A stretch of DNA of 32,951 nt. It comes from SAR92 bacterium MED-G29 (GTDB taxonomy: Bacteria; Pseudomonadota; Gammaproteobacteria; Pseudomonadales; Porticoccaceae). Positions 9,767 through 18,252 of this stretch are shown one piece after another; within the stretch, counting starts at the first letter, position 1; every line of letters starts with the position of its first letter. The notes beneath the pieces were generated by a model. It searched no databases. It was not told where the DNA came from and worked only from the letters and a program-made list of their open reading frames with translations. The DNA is taken from assembly GCA_002457245.1 (NCBI GenBank), contig NTJY01000011.1, positions 1 through 32,951 on the forward strand. Direction: 5' to 3'. The position numbers and the translations under genes were made by a program.

Positions 9767-11295
9767 TGATAAACCTGATCCTTATACTCTTAGTAGGCGG
9801 TCTTTTAGCTATGCTGTCTGAAAGATTAGATGAAAATATGCCTCGAAAAGTAGCTATGGCCGCGGTGCTTTTTGACCTAATATACCTAATATCAAGCATG
9901 TTGAGCTTACCCGAAATTGCTCAACTGCAGGCTCCTATCACGAATGATCCCTCAACCTGGTTAATGCACTTCAAAGCCAACTGGATACCTGCTTTTGGAA
10001 TTAGTATTGAGTTTGCAATGGATGGAATAAGTCTGTTGATGGTATTGCTTACCTTGATTCTAGGAGCAGTCGCCATAAGCGCATCTTGGACTGATATTGT
10101 CAAACGGAAAGGTTTTTTTGAAGCTAATTTATTATGGTCGCTTGCAGGAGTGCTGGGCGTATTTTTGGCCCTTGATCTCTTGTTATTTTTCCTTTTTTGG
10201 GAAGTTATGCTAATTCCTATGTACTTTATGATTGCGATTTGGGGCCATGAAAATCGCGGTTATGCTGCTATGAAGTTCTTTATCTTCACGCAGGCTAGCG
10301 GATTACTAATGCTGGTATCTATTCTAGTCTTGTCAGCAATAAATCAGGAGACGACAGGTGTCTGGACTTTTAGCTACTTTGATCTGTTGAACACTAATAT
10401 CTCAGAACAAGCCTCTTATTGGATTATGTTAGGCTTCTTTATCGCCTTTGTAGTGAAGCTCCCAGGATTTCCTTTCCATACTTGGCTGCCTGATGCTCAT
10501 ACCCAAGCACCGACAGCCGGAAGTGTTATTTTAGCAGGTGTGTTACTTAAGACTGGGGCTTATGGTCTTATTCGTTTCGCTGTACCCTTGTTTCCACAGG
10601 CTGCCTTGGATTTTTCTTATCCGGCGATGCTTTTAGGGGCTGCAGGTGTGGTTTATGGTGCAGTGCTGGCGTTCGGACAAGCTGATTTTAAACGTCTCAT
10701 CGCCTATAGCAGTGTCAGTCATATGGGATTTGTGTTGCTCGGTATATACGCATGGAATGAGTTAGCACTTCAAGGCGCTGTGATGCAGATGGTGGCACAC
10801 GGATTTAGCACCGCAGCACTGTTTATGATTGCTGGTTCCATTCAAGAGCGGTTACACACGAGAGATATGAGTCAGATGAGTGGTTTGTGGCACCAGATGC
10901 CACGAATGGGTGCCGTCGCTATGTTTTTTGTTGTTGCTTCTCTGGGGTTGCCAGGGCTGGGAAATTTTGTAGCTGAGTTTTTAATTTTACTTGGTCTATT
11001 CCAGGTCAATGTATGGATTACAGTAATAGCAGCTACTGGTTTAATTACTGGGGCTGCCTACTCTCTTCTTCTAATGCAGAAGTCCTTTCAAGGAGAAATT
11101 AATAAAAAATGGGCTGAAAGTAAATTATCAGACTTTGGACAGCGCGAAATGATGACAATGGCTGTAATGATTATTGCGTTGATTTTTTTAGGAATTTATC
11201 CGCAACCAGTACTTAATATAGCCGAACCGGTCCTGCATAGCTTGCTAGATCTTACCGCCTTGGCATTACCGTCAATAGCGGAGGCAAAGCTATGA
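9760..11295 (+). CDS. nuoM: NADH-quinone oxidoreductase subunit M
   Basis: This is the second antiporter-like proton-pumping subunit of complex I. It has 511 residues (enteric 509) and about 14 membrane segments. Key residues are the Glu in FFLFWEVMLIPMYFMI, the Lys in FVVKLPGFPFHTWLPDAHT, the stretch APTAGSVILAGVLLKTGAYG, and DFKRLIAYSSVSHMGF. The start could be ATG 9760 (five bases after GGGGGTG) or ATG 9766 two codons later; both overlap the nuoL end. The stop overlaps nuoN by ATGA. Confidence 0.97.
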   Translation: MVMINLILILLVGGLLAMLSERLDENMPRKVAMAAVLFDLIYLISSMLSLPEIAQLQAPITNDPSTWLMHFKANWIPAFGISIEFAMDGISLLMVLLTLILGAVAISASWTDIVKRKGFFEANLLWSLAGVLGVFLALDLLLFFLFWEVMLIPMYFMIAIWGHENRGYAAMKFFIFTQASGLLMLVSILVLSAINQETTGVWTFSYFDLLNTNISEQASYWIMLGFFIAFVVKLPGFPFHTWLPDAHTQAPTAGSVILAGVLLKTGAYGLIRFAVPLFPQAALDFSYPAMLLGAAGVVYGAVLAFGQADFKRLIAYSSVSHMGFVLLGIYAWNELALQGAVMQMVAHGFSTAALFMIAGSIQERLHTRDMSQMSGLWHQMPRMGAVAMFFVVASLGLPGLGNFVAEFLILLGLFQVNVWITVIAATGLITGAAYSLLLMQKSFQGEINKKWAESKLSDFGQREMMTMAVMIIALIFLGIYPQPVLNIAEPVLHSLLDLTALALPSIAEAKL

Positions 11296-12713
11296 ATGCT
11301 TCAGTATTTTATGCGATGACTCCCATTTTAGTTTTATCCGGAACAGCTATGGCTCTAATGATTCAGGCGTCTATTAAGCGGGATCATAAGGTGGCTAGTA
11401 TTATCGTCGCGATTGGGCTTATTTTGTCATTACTGGGTTCCTATTACGCAAGCAACTTCACTCAGCCTGTGACTGTTCTTTTGCAAGTCGATAATTGGAG
11501 CCTATTTTTCACGGGATTAATAATCGCGGCATCACTGATAATTTTATCTCTTTCGTTAAAAACGTTTTTACCTGAAGGTGAAAGGAAAGAAGAATATTAC
11601 CTATTGCTCATCTTGTCTGTGCTGGGTGCAGTTGTGCTCATTCAGTCTAGTCATATGGTGTCATTACTGTTAGGAATGGAGCTAATGGGAGTGGCTTTGT
11701 ATGTCATGATCGCATTTCCAGAGAGGGGGGATCTGCCCCTTGAGGGTGCGATCAAATATCTAGTTCTGTCTGCATGTGCCTCGGCAATGTTACTTTATGG
11801 TTTTGCCCTAATTTATGCCGCTACAGGAAGTTTGAGCTACATTGGTATCGGCGCGGAAGTAGCTAGGGCATATGAACAAAATCCCGTATTGGTTTTAGCA
11901 GGGAGCGCGATGGTCCTTGCGGGTATTGGTTTCAAATTATCAGTCGCTCCTTTTCATATGTGGACACCTGATGTTTATGAAGGCGCACCAACTGCTGTTA
12001 CTGGATTTTTAGCGACAGTTTCTAAGGGAGCTGTTTTCGTTGCACTCACTCGTTTTTATATTGATGGCAATTTGTATCAGTACGCTGGTTTGACTGCAGC
12101 TTTAGCTGTTTTAGCGATCGCTTCAATGCTTATTGGAAATTGGTTAGCTCTGCGCCAAGAAAATATTAAGCGATTGCTAGCCTACTCCTCAATCGCACAT
12201 TTTGGATATTTGCTTATTGCCTTGATTGCTTGCGCCCATATAGATATTCAGCTTGTTAGTCAGAGTATAACTTTCTATCTTACCGCCTACATAGTCACTA
12301 CCTTGGCGGCATTCGCAGTGGTGTCCTCTGTTGCCGAAGAAGATGTGAGAGGACAGGAAATTCAGGCGCTAGAGGGCCTATTTTGGTATCGACCCCTTGA
12401 GGCGTCAGCCCTTACAGTTGCCATGTTGTCACTTGCAGGTATTCCTTTAACCGCTGGATTTATGGCAAAATTTTTTGTTATTACCGTGGGCGTTCAGTCA
12501 CATTTGTGGGTCTTATTGGCCGCCTTAATAGTCGGCAGTGCAGTTGCTATTTATTACTACTTGAGGGTAATTTTTGCCATGAGTAAACCCTGTAAAGTGA
12601 AAGGGAAGGCTTCTACAGGTTTTGATAGAACCCTTGCGATTATCCTTATGGCTTGCGTTTTACTTTTGGGCTCATGGCCTCAGCCATTTATTGCTTATAT
12701 GGGAACTTTATAA
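11292..12713 (+). CDS. nuoN: NADH-quinone oxidoreductase subunit N
   Basis: This is the third antiporter-like subunit of complex I and the last nuo gene. It has 473 residues (enteric 485). Seen are the membrane Glu in LLGMELMGVALYVMIAF, the Lys in FKLSVAPFHMWTPDVYEGAP, TAVTGFLATVSKGAVF, and NIKRLLAYSSIAHFGY. It is coupled to nuoM by ATGA. No clear hairpin terminator follows; the gap to the next gene is 35 bases and AT-rich, so read-through into the CBS gene is possible. Confidence 0.97.
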   Translation: MNASVFYAMTPILVLSGTAMALMIQASIKRDHKVASIIVAIGLILSLLGSYYASNFTQPVTVLLQVDNWSLFFTGLIIAASLIILSLSLKTFLPEGERKEEYYLLLILSVLGAVVLIQSSHMVSLLLGMELMGVALYVMIAFPERGDLPLEGAIKYLVLSACASAMLLYGFALIYAATGSLSYIGIGAEVARAYEQNPVLVLAGSAMVLAGIGFKLSVAPFHMWTPDVYEGAPTAVTGFLATVSKGAVFVALTRFYIDGNLYQYAGLTAALAVLAIASMLIGNWLALRQENIKRLLAYSSIAHFGYLLIALIACAHIDIQLVSQSITFYLTAYIVTTLAAFAVVSSVAEEDVRGQEIQALEGLFWYRPLEASALTVAMLSLAGIPLTAGFMAKFFVITVGVQSHLWVLLAALIVGSAVAIYYYLRVIFAMSKPCKVKGKASTGFDRTLAIILMACVLLLGSWPQPFIAYMGTL

Positions 12714-12748
12714 AAATAATGTCCTTAGAAAAATAATAGGAGAAACCT

Positions 12749-13165
12749 ATGCTACGTTCAGTTGATATTAGTGATTATATGATTCATAGGCCAGTAAAAA
12801 TACATGCCGATGACGAGATGTCGTCAGCTATAGGCTTAGTGTTAGATAATAAGATATCGGGGATTTGTGTTGTTAACGAACAGGAGAATCTTGTAGGTGT
12901 GTTATCCGAGATGGACTGTTTAAAGGCAATCTTGAATGCTACCTATAACGAGAGTGGTGATCTTGGCAGAGCTGGGGATTATATGACCAAAGAGGTTGAG
13001 TATTGTGATATTCATGCAGATCTTGTTGATGTCGCAGATGATATGATCAAGAAAGGCCACCGACGGCGACCAGTTTTAGATCATGGGAAGTTAGTTGGTC
13101 AAATTACTTGCAGGCAACTATTGCGTGTTGTCAGTGAATTCAATCGAAGAGCAGTACCACTTTAG
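12749..13165 (+). CDS. Small protein with two CBS domains
   Basis: The protein has 138 residues that are nearly entirely a CBS pair: the first repeat runs about 10-65 (VKIHADDEMSSAIG, ISGICVVNEQENLVGVLSEMDCL) and the second about 78-130 (YMTKEVEYCDIHADL, HRRRPVLDHGKLVGQITCRQLL). CBS pairs bind adenine nucleotides or related ligands and usually sense energy state; no catalytic domain is attached here. An AGGAGA ribosome-binding site precedes the ATG. It follows nuoN closely in the same direction, so it may share the nuo transcript, but its target is unknown. It ends eight bases from the convergent kinase gene. Confidence 0.85.
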   Translation: MLRSVDISDYMIHRPVKIHADDEMSSAIGLVLDNKISGICVVNEQENLVGVLSEMDCLKAILNATYNESGDLGRAGDYMTKEVEYCDIHADLVDVADDMIKKGHRRRPVLDHGKLVGQITCRQLLRVVSEFNRRAVPL

Positions 13166-13173
13166 CGCTCAAA

Positions 13174-14085
13174 CTATTTAGGGTTTAATGTTCGATATTC
13201 GATGATTTCTCTTTGGGGATCTAGTTGAAGAAGATGATTAACTTTGGCGGGCATCCTTTCAATGCATGTCTCGGTTATTCGCTGAAAAATTTGAATAAAT
13301 TCAAATATTTCTTCTTTTGACATTACATTCATTCCGACTAATCTGTCTTGTGTTAGCTTAAGTTTTTCTATTAACTTTTCTTCTTGCTCTAGTCTCCATT
13401 CAAAGACTGAATCAAAGTCGGGTGCTCTTAACATAATTGTACTATGCGCCATTTTAAATAACTTAGGATATGACGTAGCTAAGGCATTATTAATGTATCT
13501 TCGACAAGTGCCATCAGGATCTTTCAAGCGTTCCAATTCATTTACAGGAGTGATTAATTGATTTTCAAACTGAGGCTCAGCTCCAAAGCACCAACCTTCT
13601 ATAACAATCACGCCAATTTTACCCTCAGACATCTCAACCTGATTTGAAATTCGATCGTCTATACTTTTATCAAAGCGAGTAATTTTCGTTTTTGTCCCTG
13701 AGGCAAGGCTCTTGATGGTGTTGACAGCAAGCTCTATATCATGAGTTCCGGGAACACCTCTCTGAGCTAAGAGAGGATGTATGTTCTTAGCTAATTGGTT
13801 CCTCTCTTTTTTTGTAAGATAAAAGTCATCCAAGGACAAAGAGATAGTCCTAATTTCAAAATTTTGTTTAATTGACATGCACAAATAGTCGGCCAGCGTC
13901 GATTTTCCAGACCCCTGACTACCATTGATGCCAATTACTTGAGTTATCTCTGTCCTGAGAAAGTTATTAGCTATCTCTGACGCGATAGGATCAAAGTACC
14001 GTTTCGCTATCTCAATGTATGATTGCGGTAGTTTATTTGAATCTAAAAATTGTTGAAACGCTACTTTCAAAGGAGTGAGAACCAA
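13174..14085 (-). CDS. P-loop kinase of the D-glycerate 3-kinase / Tda10 type (TTG start)
   Basis: The 303-residue protein belongs to the P-loop kinases related to phosphoribulokinase and uridine kinase. Seen are the Walker A GSQGSGKST (55-63), SLDDFYLTKKER (84-95) followed by HPLLAQRGVPGTHD, which is the signature of the plant-type D-glycerate 3-kinase/Tda10 group, and VIVIEGWCFG. If it acts on glycerate it would make 3-phosphoglycerate, which could serve growth on glycine through serine and hydroxypyruvate; that link is inference. The start must be TTG at 14085: an in-frame TAA lies 12 bases upstream, the first internal Met is after Walker A, and AAGG lies about seven bases before the TTG. 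It is convergent with the CBS gene and divergent from the GST gene. Confidence 0.8.
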   Translation of the reverse strand: MVLTPLKVAFQQFLDSNKLPQSYIEIAKRYFDPIASEIANNFLRTEITQVIGINGSQGSGKSTLADYLCMSIKQNFEIRTISLSLDDFYLTKKERNQLAKNIHPLLAQRGVPGTHDIELAVNTIKSLASGTKTKITRFDKSIDDRISNQVEMSEGKIGVIVIEGWCFGAEPQFENQLITPVNELERLKDPDGTCRRYINNALATSYPKLFKMAHSTIMLRAPDFDSVFEWRLEQEEKLIEKLKLTQDRLVGMNVMSKEEIFEFIQIFQRITETCIERMPAKVNHLLQLDPQREIIEYRTLNPK

Positions 14086-14244
14086 GTGGGTACCTTATGA
14101 GGCAACACTATCACAAAAGCAGATTAGTTCAAATTTTTACAATAACTCTACAATACTAAGATACTTATCATTTACACTGCATGGGCGGAGTAAAGAGGCT
14201 TCTATTGAGGCCATAATTTCCTATATTTGTAAGGTGTTTAAAAT

Positions 14245-14874
14245 ATGATCACTGTCCATCATTTAGAGCACTCGCGATCACAGCGGATTATTTGGTTATG
14301 CCAGGAATTGGATCTTGATTACCGTGTGATTTCCTATAAGCGTGATCCAAAAACATCTTTAGCTCCTGTTGAATTGGAAAAAATTCATCCGCTTGGCAAG
14401 TCTCCAGTAATTACCGATGGTCAAAATACTGTAATTGAATCAGGAGCTATTATTGATTATCTGCTGAGAAATTACGGGAATGGACGTCTTAGGCCTCGCA
14501 CTGGTAGCCAAGAATATGATCAATACCAGCAGTGGCTTCATTATGGAGAGAGTGGGGCTATCCTTCCATTCATGCTTAAATTGTATACTTCAAAACTCCC
14601 GGCAGGTACTAGTGCGCTTCAGCCTCGGATCGACAGTGAGCTTGCAAGGCATCTGAGTTATTTAGAAAGTGCTCTGGAGGATGTTGATTGGTTTGTTGGG
14701 AATAAATTTAGTGGAGCTGATATCCAGTTGTCGTTTATTGCTGAAATAGCACCCATATTATATTCTCTCCATGACTACCCCAACTTAGCAGCATTTCGTG
14801 ATCGTTGCCACAATCGAGAGGCATACCGATATGTGCTGGCTAATAATAATTTTTATGCCTATGGACCCCGTTAA
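14245..14874 (+). CDS. Glutathione S-transferase family protein
   Basis: The 209-residue protein has an N-terminal thioredoxin-fold domain (about 1-80) and a helical C-terminal domain. The start MITVHHLEHSRSQRIIWL has the Ser/Arg residues typical of the beta/theta-like bacterial enzymes, and the glutathione gamma-glutamyl site ESGAIIDYLL is present near residue 66. The C-terminal half has FSGADIQLSF, the usual N-capping box region. The substrate cannot be predicted. It is transcribed away from the kinase gene and ends three bases before the FGE-like gene, so these two probably share a transcript. Confidence 0.85.
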   Translation: MITVHHLEHSRSQRIIWLCQELDLDYRVISYKRDPKTSLAPVELEKIHPLGKSPVITDGQNTVIESGAIIDYLLRNYGNGRLRPRTGSQEYDQYQQWLHYGESGAILPFMLKLYTSKLPAGTSALQPRIDSELARHLSYLESALEDVDWFVGNKFSGADIQLSFIAEIAPILYSLHDYPNLAAFRDRCHNREAYRYVLANNNFYAYGPR

Positions 14875-14877
14875 ATT

Positions 14878-15882
14878 ATGCTGAAATATGTAAGTAGTTG
14901 TCTCAGTCGGCTTTTTCTTTGTCTGATCCCAGTGCTTGGAATTGGTGCATGCAGCAATAGCGATGAGCCTCTTGTGTGCCTTCCCTTGAGCGAGGCGAAT
15001 CAAACAGTCAATATTAAGGGTGGTGCATTTAAGTTCGGTGACAATCGATATTACCCTGATGAGGGGCCAGTTAAAATTATGAGTGTTGCCGACTTCAATA
15101 TAGACAAAACTGAGGTTACGAATTCAGAGTTTCTAAAATTTGTGGATGCAACTGGTTATGTTACAGCAGCTGAAAAAGGATTATCAAAGGAAGATTTTCC
15201 TAATATTCCCTCTGAGTTTCGTGTGCCCGGGTCAATGGTTTTTGTAGCGCCTGAAACTGGCGAGAGTAGTTCACCAGCCACATGGTGGAAGTTTATACCG
15301 GGCGCCAATTGGAAAAATCCCGAGGGACCAAATAGCTCTATAAAAAATAAGGGTGCGCATCCAGTTGTCCAAGTTATTCACTCAGATGCAATGGCTTATG
15401 CTCAGTGGAAAGGTAGACGGTTGCCTACTGAAGTTGAATGGGAATATGCGTCGAGGGGTGGCTTAGATGGAGCCTTATATTCATGGGGTGAGGAGAGTCC
15501 AAATGTTGGGAAATCAAAGGGAAATACCTGGCAGGGTCGGTTTCCATACCAAAATATAAATGAGGATGGATTTATTGGTAGTTCCCCAGTGGGATGCTTC
15601 GTGGCTAATGCATTTGGGTTATATGATACAACTGGAAATGTCTGGGAATGGACCGATACTCCTTACAGCCCAGATAGAAAGCGTAGCTATGGTAAAAATG
15701 GTTATGACCCTCAGCAGCCGGGGGTTAAAGTTAAAACTCTCAAAGGTGGATCATTCCTCTGCTCTGACAATTACTGCCAACGATTCAGGCCAGCCGCTAG
15801 GCAGGCCCAAGATATTACGTTAGCCTCATCACATATTGGGTTTCGTACGGCAACTAGTGTTCCTAAAGCTAGTAGTGAATAA
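14878..15882 (+). CDS. Lipoprotein formylglycine-generating enzyme (sulfatase-modifying factor family)
   Basis: The 334-residue protein has a lipoprotein signal: basic start, hydrophobic core about 11-24, and lipobox IGAC with C25. The rest is a full FGE-sulfatase domain: GGAFKFGDN, DKTEVTNSEFLKFVDATGY, HPVVQVIHSDAMAYAQW, RLPTEVEWEYASRGG, YDTTGNVWEWTDT and GGSFLCSDNYCQRFR. The last motif keeps both copper-binding active-site cysteines of true aerobic FGEs (C295 and C300, spacing CxxxxC), so this is likely an enzyme that oxidises a sulfatase Cys to formylglycine rather than a mere C-type-lectin-fold relative. A lipid-anchored periplasmic or outer-membrane place is predicted. No sulfatase gene lies in the window. 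It follows the GST gene after three bases. Confidence 0.88.
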   Translation: MLKYVSSCLSRLFLCLIPVLGIGACSNSDEPLVCLPLSEANQTVNIKGGAFKFGDNRYYPDEGPVKIMSVADFNIDKTEVTNSEFLKFVDATGYVTAAEKGLSKEDFPNIPSEFRVPGSMVFVAPETGESSSPATWWKFIPGANWKNPEGPNSSIKNKGAHPVVQVIHSDAMAYAQWKGRRLPTEVEWEYASRGGLDGALYSWGEESPNVGKSKGNTWQGRFPYQNINEDGFIGSSPVGCFVANAFGLYDTTGNVWEWTDTPYSPDRKRSYGKNGYDPQQPGVKVKTLKGGSFLCSDNYCQRFRPAARQAQDITLASSHIGFRTATSVPKASSE

Positions 15883-15897
15883 ATATGCGAAGTCCAA

Positions 15898-16263
15898 CTA
15901 CCAGAAATAACAAATTATCGATGTGGTTATAGCGCCAAAAGTGAAAAGTCCAAATAAGGCACAGACGATAAAATGGTTTAGAAGTGTTGAACTCTCCGTT
16001 TGAAACTCAACTTTTAAATTAGCAAGTTCCTCGGCAGTAAAGCCGTCTTTGACCTCAAATGAATCGTCAGCAATGAAGGATTGAGCATCATTGAATTGAT
16101 GATCAAAAACCACCCATAATCCTACCGAAAACGCTCCAGTCACAAGACCGCCCAGTGAGTGAGAGTGCTTGGATGATACATGAACTACAATACCCTGATT
16201 TTCAAGGTTAAGAGCATCCAACTCTGCCTGATGACTATAAAAGTATTGCTTCAGCAATTTCAT
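15898..16263 (-). CDS. Small membrane protein with DUF2007-like N-terminus
   Basis: The 121-residue protein has no recognised function. Residues about 1-65 look like the small alpha/beta 'signal-transducing' DUF2007 fold (switch of a ligand-type helix after HQAELDALNLENQGI, then VVHVSS and a glycine-rich GGLVTGAFSVGLWVVF, ending in the D-x-Q-F-NDAQSFI helix). Residues about 96-120 form one hydrophobic membrane segment (HFIVCALFGLFTFGAITTS). It lies downstream of the formate-THF ligase gene on the same strand (71-base gap) and converges on the FGE gene. Assignment to DUF2007 is by pattern only. Confidence 0.6.
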   Translation of the reverse strand: MKLLKQYFYSHQAELDALNLENQGIVVHVSSKHSHSLGGLVTGAFSVGLWVVFDHQFNDAQSFIADDSFEVKDGFTAEELANLKVEFQTESSTLLNHFIVCALFGLFTFGAITTSIICYFW

Positions 16264-16334
16264 CGGGCAGAGGCTGGCGTATTTTTACCTCAAAAAAATA
16301 GCATTTCTTTGAGTAGAAATTTTGTTGACTGCTC

Positions 16335-18002
16335 TTAGAAGAGACCAACAATTTCCCCATTATCACCAATATCTATATTGTTGGCAGCTGGCACTCTCGG
16401 GAGGCCGGGCATTGTCATTATATCGCCGCAAACCACGACGATGAATCCGGCACCAGCTGACAGGCGTACCTCTCGAATCGCCATAACATGATTATTTGGC
16501 GCACCCTTGAGATTTGGATCAGTGGAAAAACTATATTGGCTTTTAGCGATGCAAACTGGGAAGTGGCCATATCCTGATTTTTGCAACATCGTTATTTGAT
16601 CCCGAATCTTTTTATCAGCAATGATGTCTTCAGCTCGATAAAGCCTTGTTGCAATTGTTTTGACTTTATCCCACAGAGACATTTCATCAGGGTAAAGGGG
16701 GGCAAAGTTAGCGTGACCACGGTCTACCAGTTCAACCACCTCACGAGCGAGACTTTCTGTACCGGCACCTCCATTGGACCAGTGAGTACAATCAACCGCC
16801 TTCACTCCGTTTGATTCAGCGATTTGCTTAATCATAGCAATTTCTGCATCGGTATCAGTAACAAACCGGTTAATCGCTACAACTACAGGCACTCCAAACG
16901 ATTTTACGTTTTCGATATGTCGAACAAGATTCGAACACCCCTCTTGAACTGCTGCAACGTTTTCCTCGCTCAAATCATCTTTGGCTACATTACCGTGCAT
17001 TTTGAGAGCCCGGACGGTGGCAACAATAACTGCAGCATCTGGGCTCAGACCTGCATTACGACACTTAATATTAAAGAATTTCTCCGCTCCAAGGTCTGCT
17101 CCAAATCCTGCCTCTGTTACAACATAATCAGCCAACTTGAGGCCTGCTTTGGTCGCAATAACCGAGTTACATCCGTGTGCGATATTTGCAAACGGACCTC
17201 CGTGTATTATGGCGGGATTGTTTTCCAGTGTTTGAACTAAATTTGGTGCTAGAGCATCTTTTAATAGAACTGCCATGGCACCAATACCTTCAATTTGACT
17301 CGCAAGAACAGGTTGGTGATCTCTCGTGTAGGCTACAACAATTTTGTTAAGCCGATTTTTTAAGTCATCTAGATCGGTTGCTAAACAAAAAATCGCCATT
17401 ATTTCAGATGCTACTGTAATGTCATAACCATCCTGTCGCGGGAATCCATTTCCTGGACCTCCGAGGCCGCAATTAATGCTTCTAAGAGCGCGATCATTCA
17501 TATCAAGGACTCGTTTCCATTGAATTCTGCGCGCATCAATTTCGAGATTGTTACCCCAATGGATATGGTTGTCTATAAGGGCTGAGAGGAGATTATGTGC
17601 GGCACTTATGGCATGGAAGTCACCCGTAAAGTGTAGATTAATATCCTCCATTGGCACAACTTGAGCATAACCACCGCCCGCTGCACCCCCTTTCATGCCG
17701 AAGCAGGGTCCAAGACTTGGTTCTCTGAGGCAAACAATAGACTTTTTCCCTATTCTATTTAGGCCATCGGTTAAGCCGACAGAGGTTGTAGTTTTGCCTT
17801 CACCTGCTGGGGTTGGAGTGATTGCAGTCACGAGAATCAATTTTCCATCAGGGCGATCTGCCAGTGAATCTAGGTAGTCTGGATTTAATTTGGCTTTTGT
17901 ATGACCAAAAGCAATAATAGCTGATTCTGGGATACTTAATTTTTTAGCTACGTCGGTGATCGGTTTCATCTTAGCTTGACGGGCAATTTCGATATCACTC
18001 AT
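16335..18002 (-). CDS. fhs: Formate-tetrahydrofolate ligase
   Basis: The 555-residue protein matches the usual length of this cytosolic enzyme, which interconverts formate, THF and ATP with 10-formyl-THF, ADP and phosphate. Seen are the ATP site [44 protein letters not shown], the substrate loop after [11 protein letters not shown], and the C-terminal [15 protein letters not shown]. An AAGGA ribosome-binding site lies eight bases before the ATG. It is divergent from the dehydrogenase gene at 18253 and shares with it a region holding outward-facing repeat pairs. In this setting it probably runs from 10-formyl-THF to formate with ATP gain, disposing of methyl groups taken from methylated amines; that direction is inference. 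Confidence 0.97.
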   Translation of the reverse strand: MSDIEIARQAKMKPITDVAKKLSIPESAIIAFGHTKAKLNPDYLDSLADRPDGKLILVTAITPTPAGEGKTTTSVGLTDGLNRIGKKSIVCLREPSLGPCFGMKGGAAGGGYAQVVPMEDINLHFTGDFHAISAAHNLLSALIDNHIHWGNNLEIDARRIQWKRVLDMNDRALRSINCGLGGPGNGFPRQDGYDITVASEIMAIFCLATDLDDLKNRLNKIVVAYTRDHQPVLASQIEGIGAMAVLLKDALAPNLVQTLENNPAIIHGGPFANIAHGCNSVIATKAGLKLADYVVTEAGFGADLGAEKFFNIKCRNAGLSPDAAVIVATVRALKMHGNVAKDDLSEENVAAVQEGCSNLVRHIENVKSFGVPVVVAINRFVTDTDAEIAMIKQIAESNGVKAVDCTHWSNGGAGTESLAREVVELVDRGHANFAPLYPDEMSLWDKVKTIATRLYRAEDIIADKKIRDQITMLQKSGYGHFPVCIAKSQYSFSTDPNLKGAPNNHVMAIREVRLSAGAGFIVVVCGDIMTMPGLPRVPAANNIDIGDNGEIVGLF

Positions 18003-18078
18003 TCTTCTTTTCCTTGCGTCATATTGGAGCTAGTTCTTCGGTCAACATCTTGTTTAAACTGAGCCCTTGTTGGATTTC

Positions 18079-18111
18079 TCGGACCGTCAATCGCTGTCCC
18101 AAAAACGACGA
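18079..18111 (-). promoter_or_regulatory. Candidate AraC-family operator pair facing fhs
   Basis: Read on the minus strand, TCGTCGTTTTTG (18111-18100) is followed exactly 21 bp later by TTGACGGTCCGA (18090-18079). The shared core is TnGWCG. The same order and spacing (TTGTCG then TTGACG, 21 bp) is seen upstream of soxB. A 21-bp period places both half-sites on one face of the helix, as is usual for AraC-family activators. The second half-site starts 88 bp before the fhs ATG. The second copy is weaker than the first. Confidence 0.5.
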
Positions 18112-18139
18112 AAAAGTGTGCTGTAAATTATTATTATTT

Positions 18140-18172
18140 TTGACGTTTTTGAGTACAGGACTGTCGTAACTG
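18140..18172 (+). promoter_or_regulatory. Candidate AraC-family operator pair facing the dehydrogenase gene
   Basis: TTGACGTTTTTG (18140-18151) and CTGTCGTAACTG (18161-18172) are spaced exactly 21 bp and point towards the gene at 18253, as a near mirror image of the pair that faces fhs. The downstream half-site overlaps the -35 position of the best -10 element, the class II arrangement of AraC-type activators. The second half-site starts 92 bp before the ATG. Confidence 0.5.
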
Positions 18173-18190
18173 TAGCTTATCTAGTATGAT
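18162..18190 (+). promoter_or_regulatory. Candidate activator-dependent promoter of the dehydrogenase gene
   Basis: A good -10 hexamer TATGAT (18185-18190) lies 17 bp after a poor -35 (TGTCGT, 18162-18167) that is itself part of the downstream operator half-site. A poor -35 covered by an activator site is what an AraC-type activated promoter would show. It predicts transcription start near 18197. Confidence 0.4.
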
Positions 18191-18252
18191 TTTGGCAGTT
18201 AGACTTTACACTCAAAATCATAAATAGTTTTATCTATTTGAGTCCTCCTTTT

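Noticed and set aside
16289-16313. CTCAAA...TTTGAG inverted repeat after fhs as a terminator
   Set aside because: The stem is AT-rich with a mismatch and no T-run follows in the direction of fhs transcription.
16824-17240. Long open frame on the plus strand inside fhs
   Set aside because: It lies fully opposite a strongly conserved enzyme gene, has no recognisable domain and no ribosome-binding site; it is a shadow of the real gene.
18238-18252. TTG start five codons upstream for the dehydrogenase
   Set aside because: The extra residues (MSPPF) have no ribosome-binding site and the family normally begins just before the Rossmann strand, which the ATG gives; it cannot be excluded fully.
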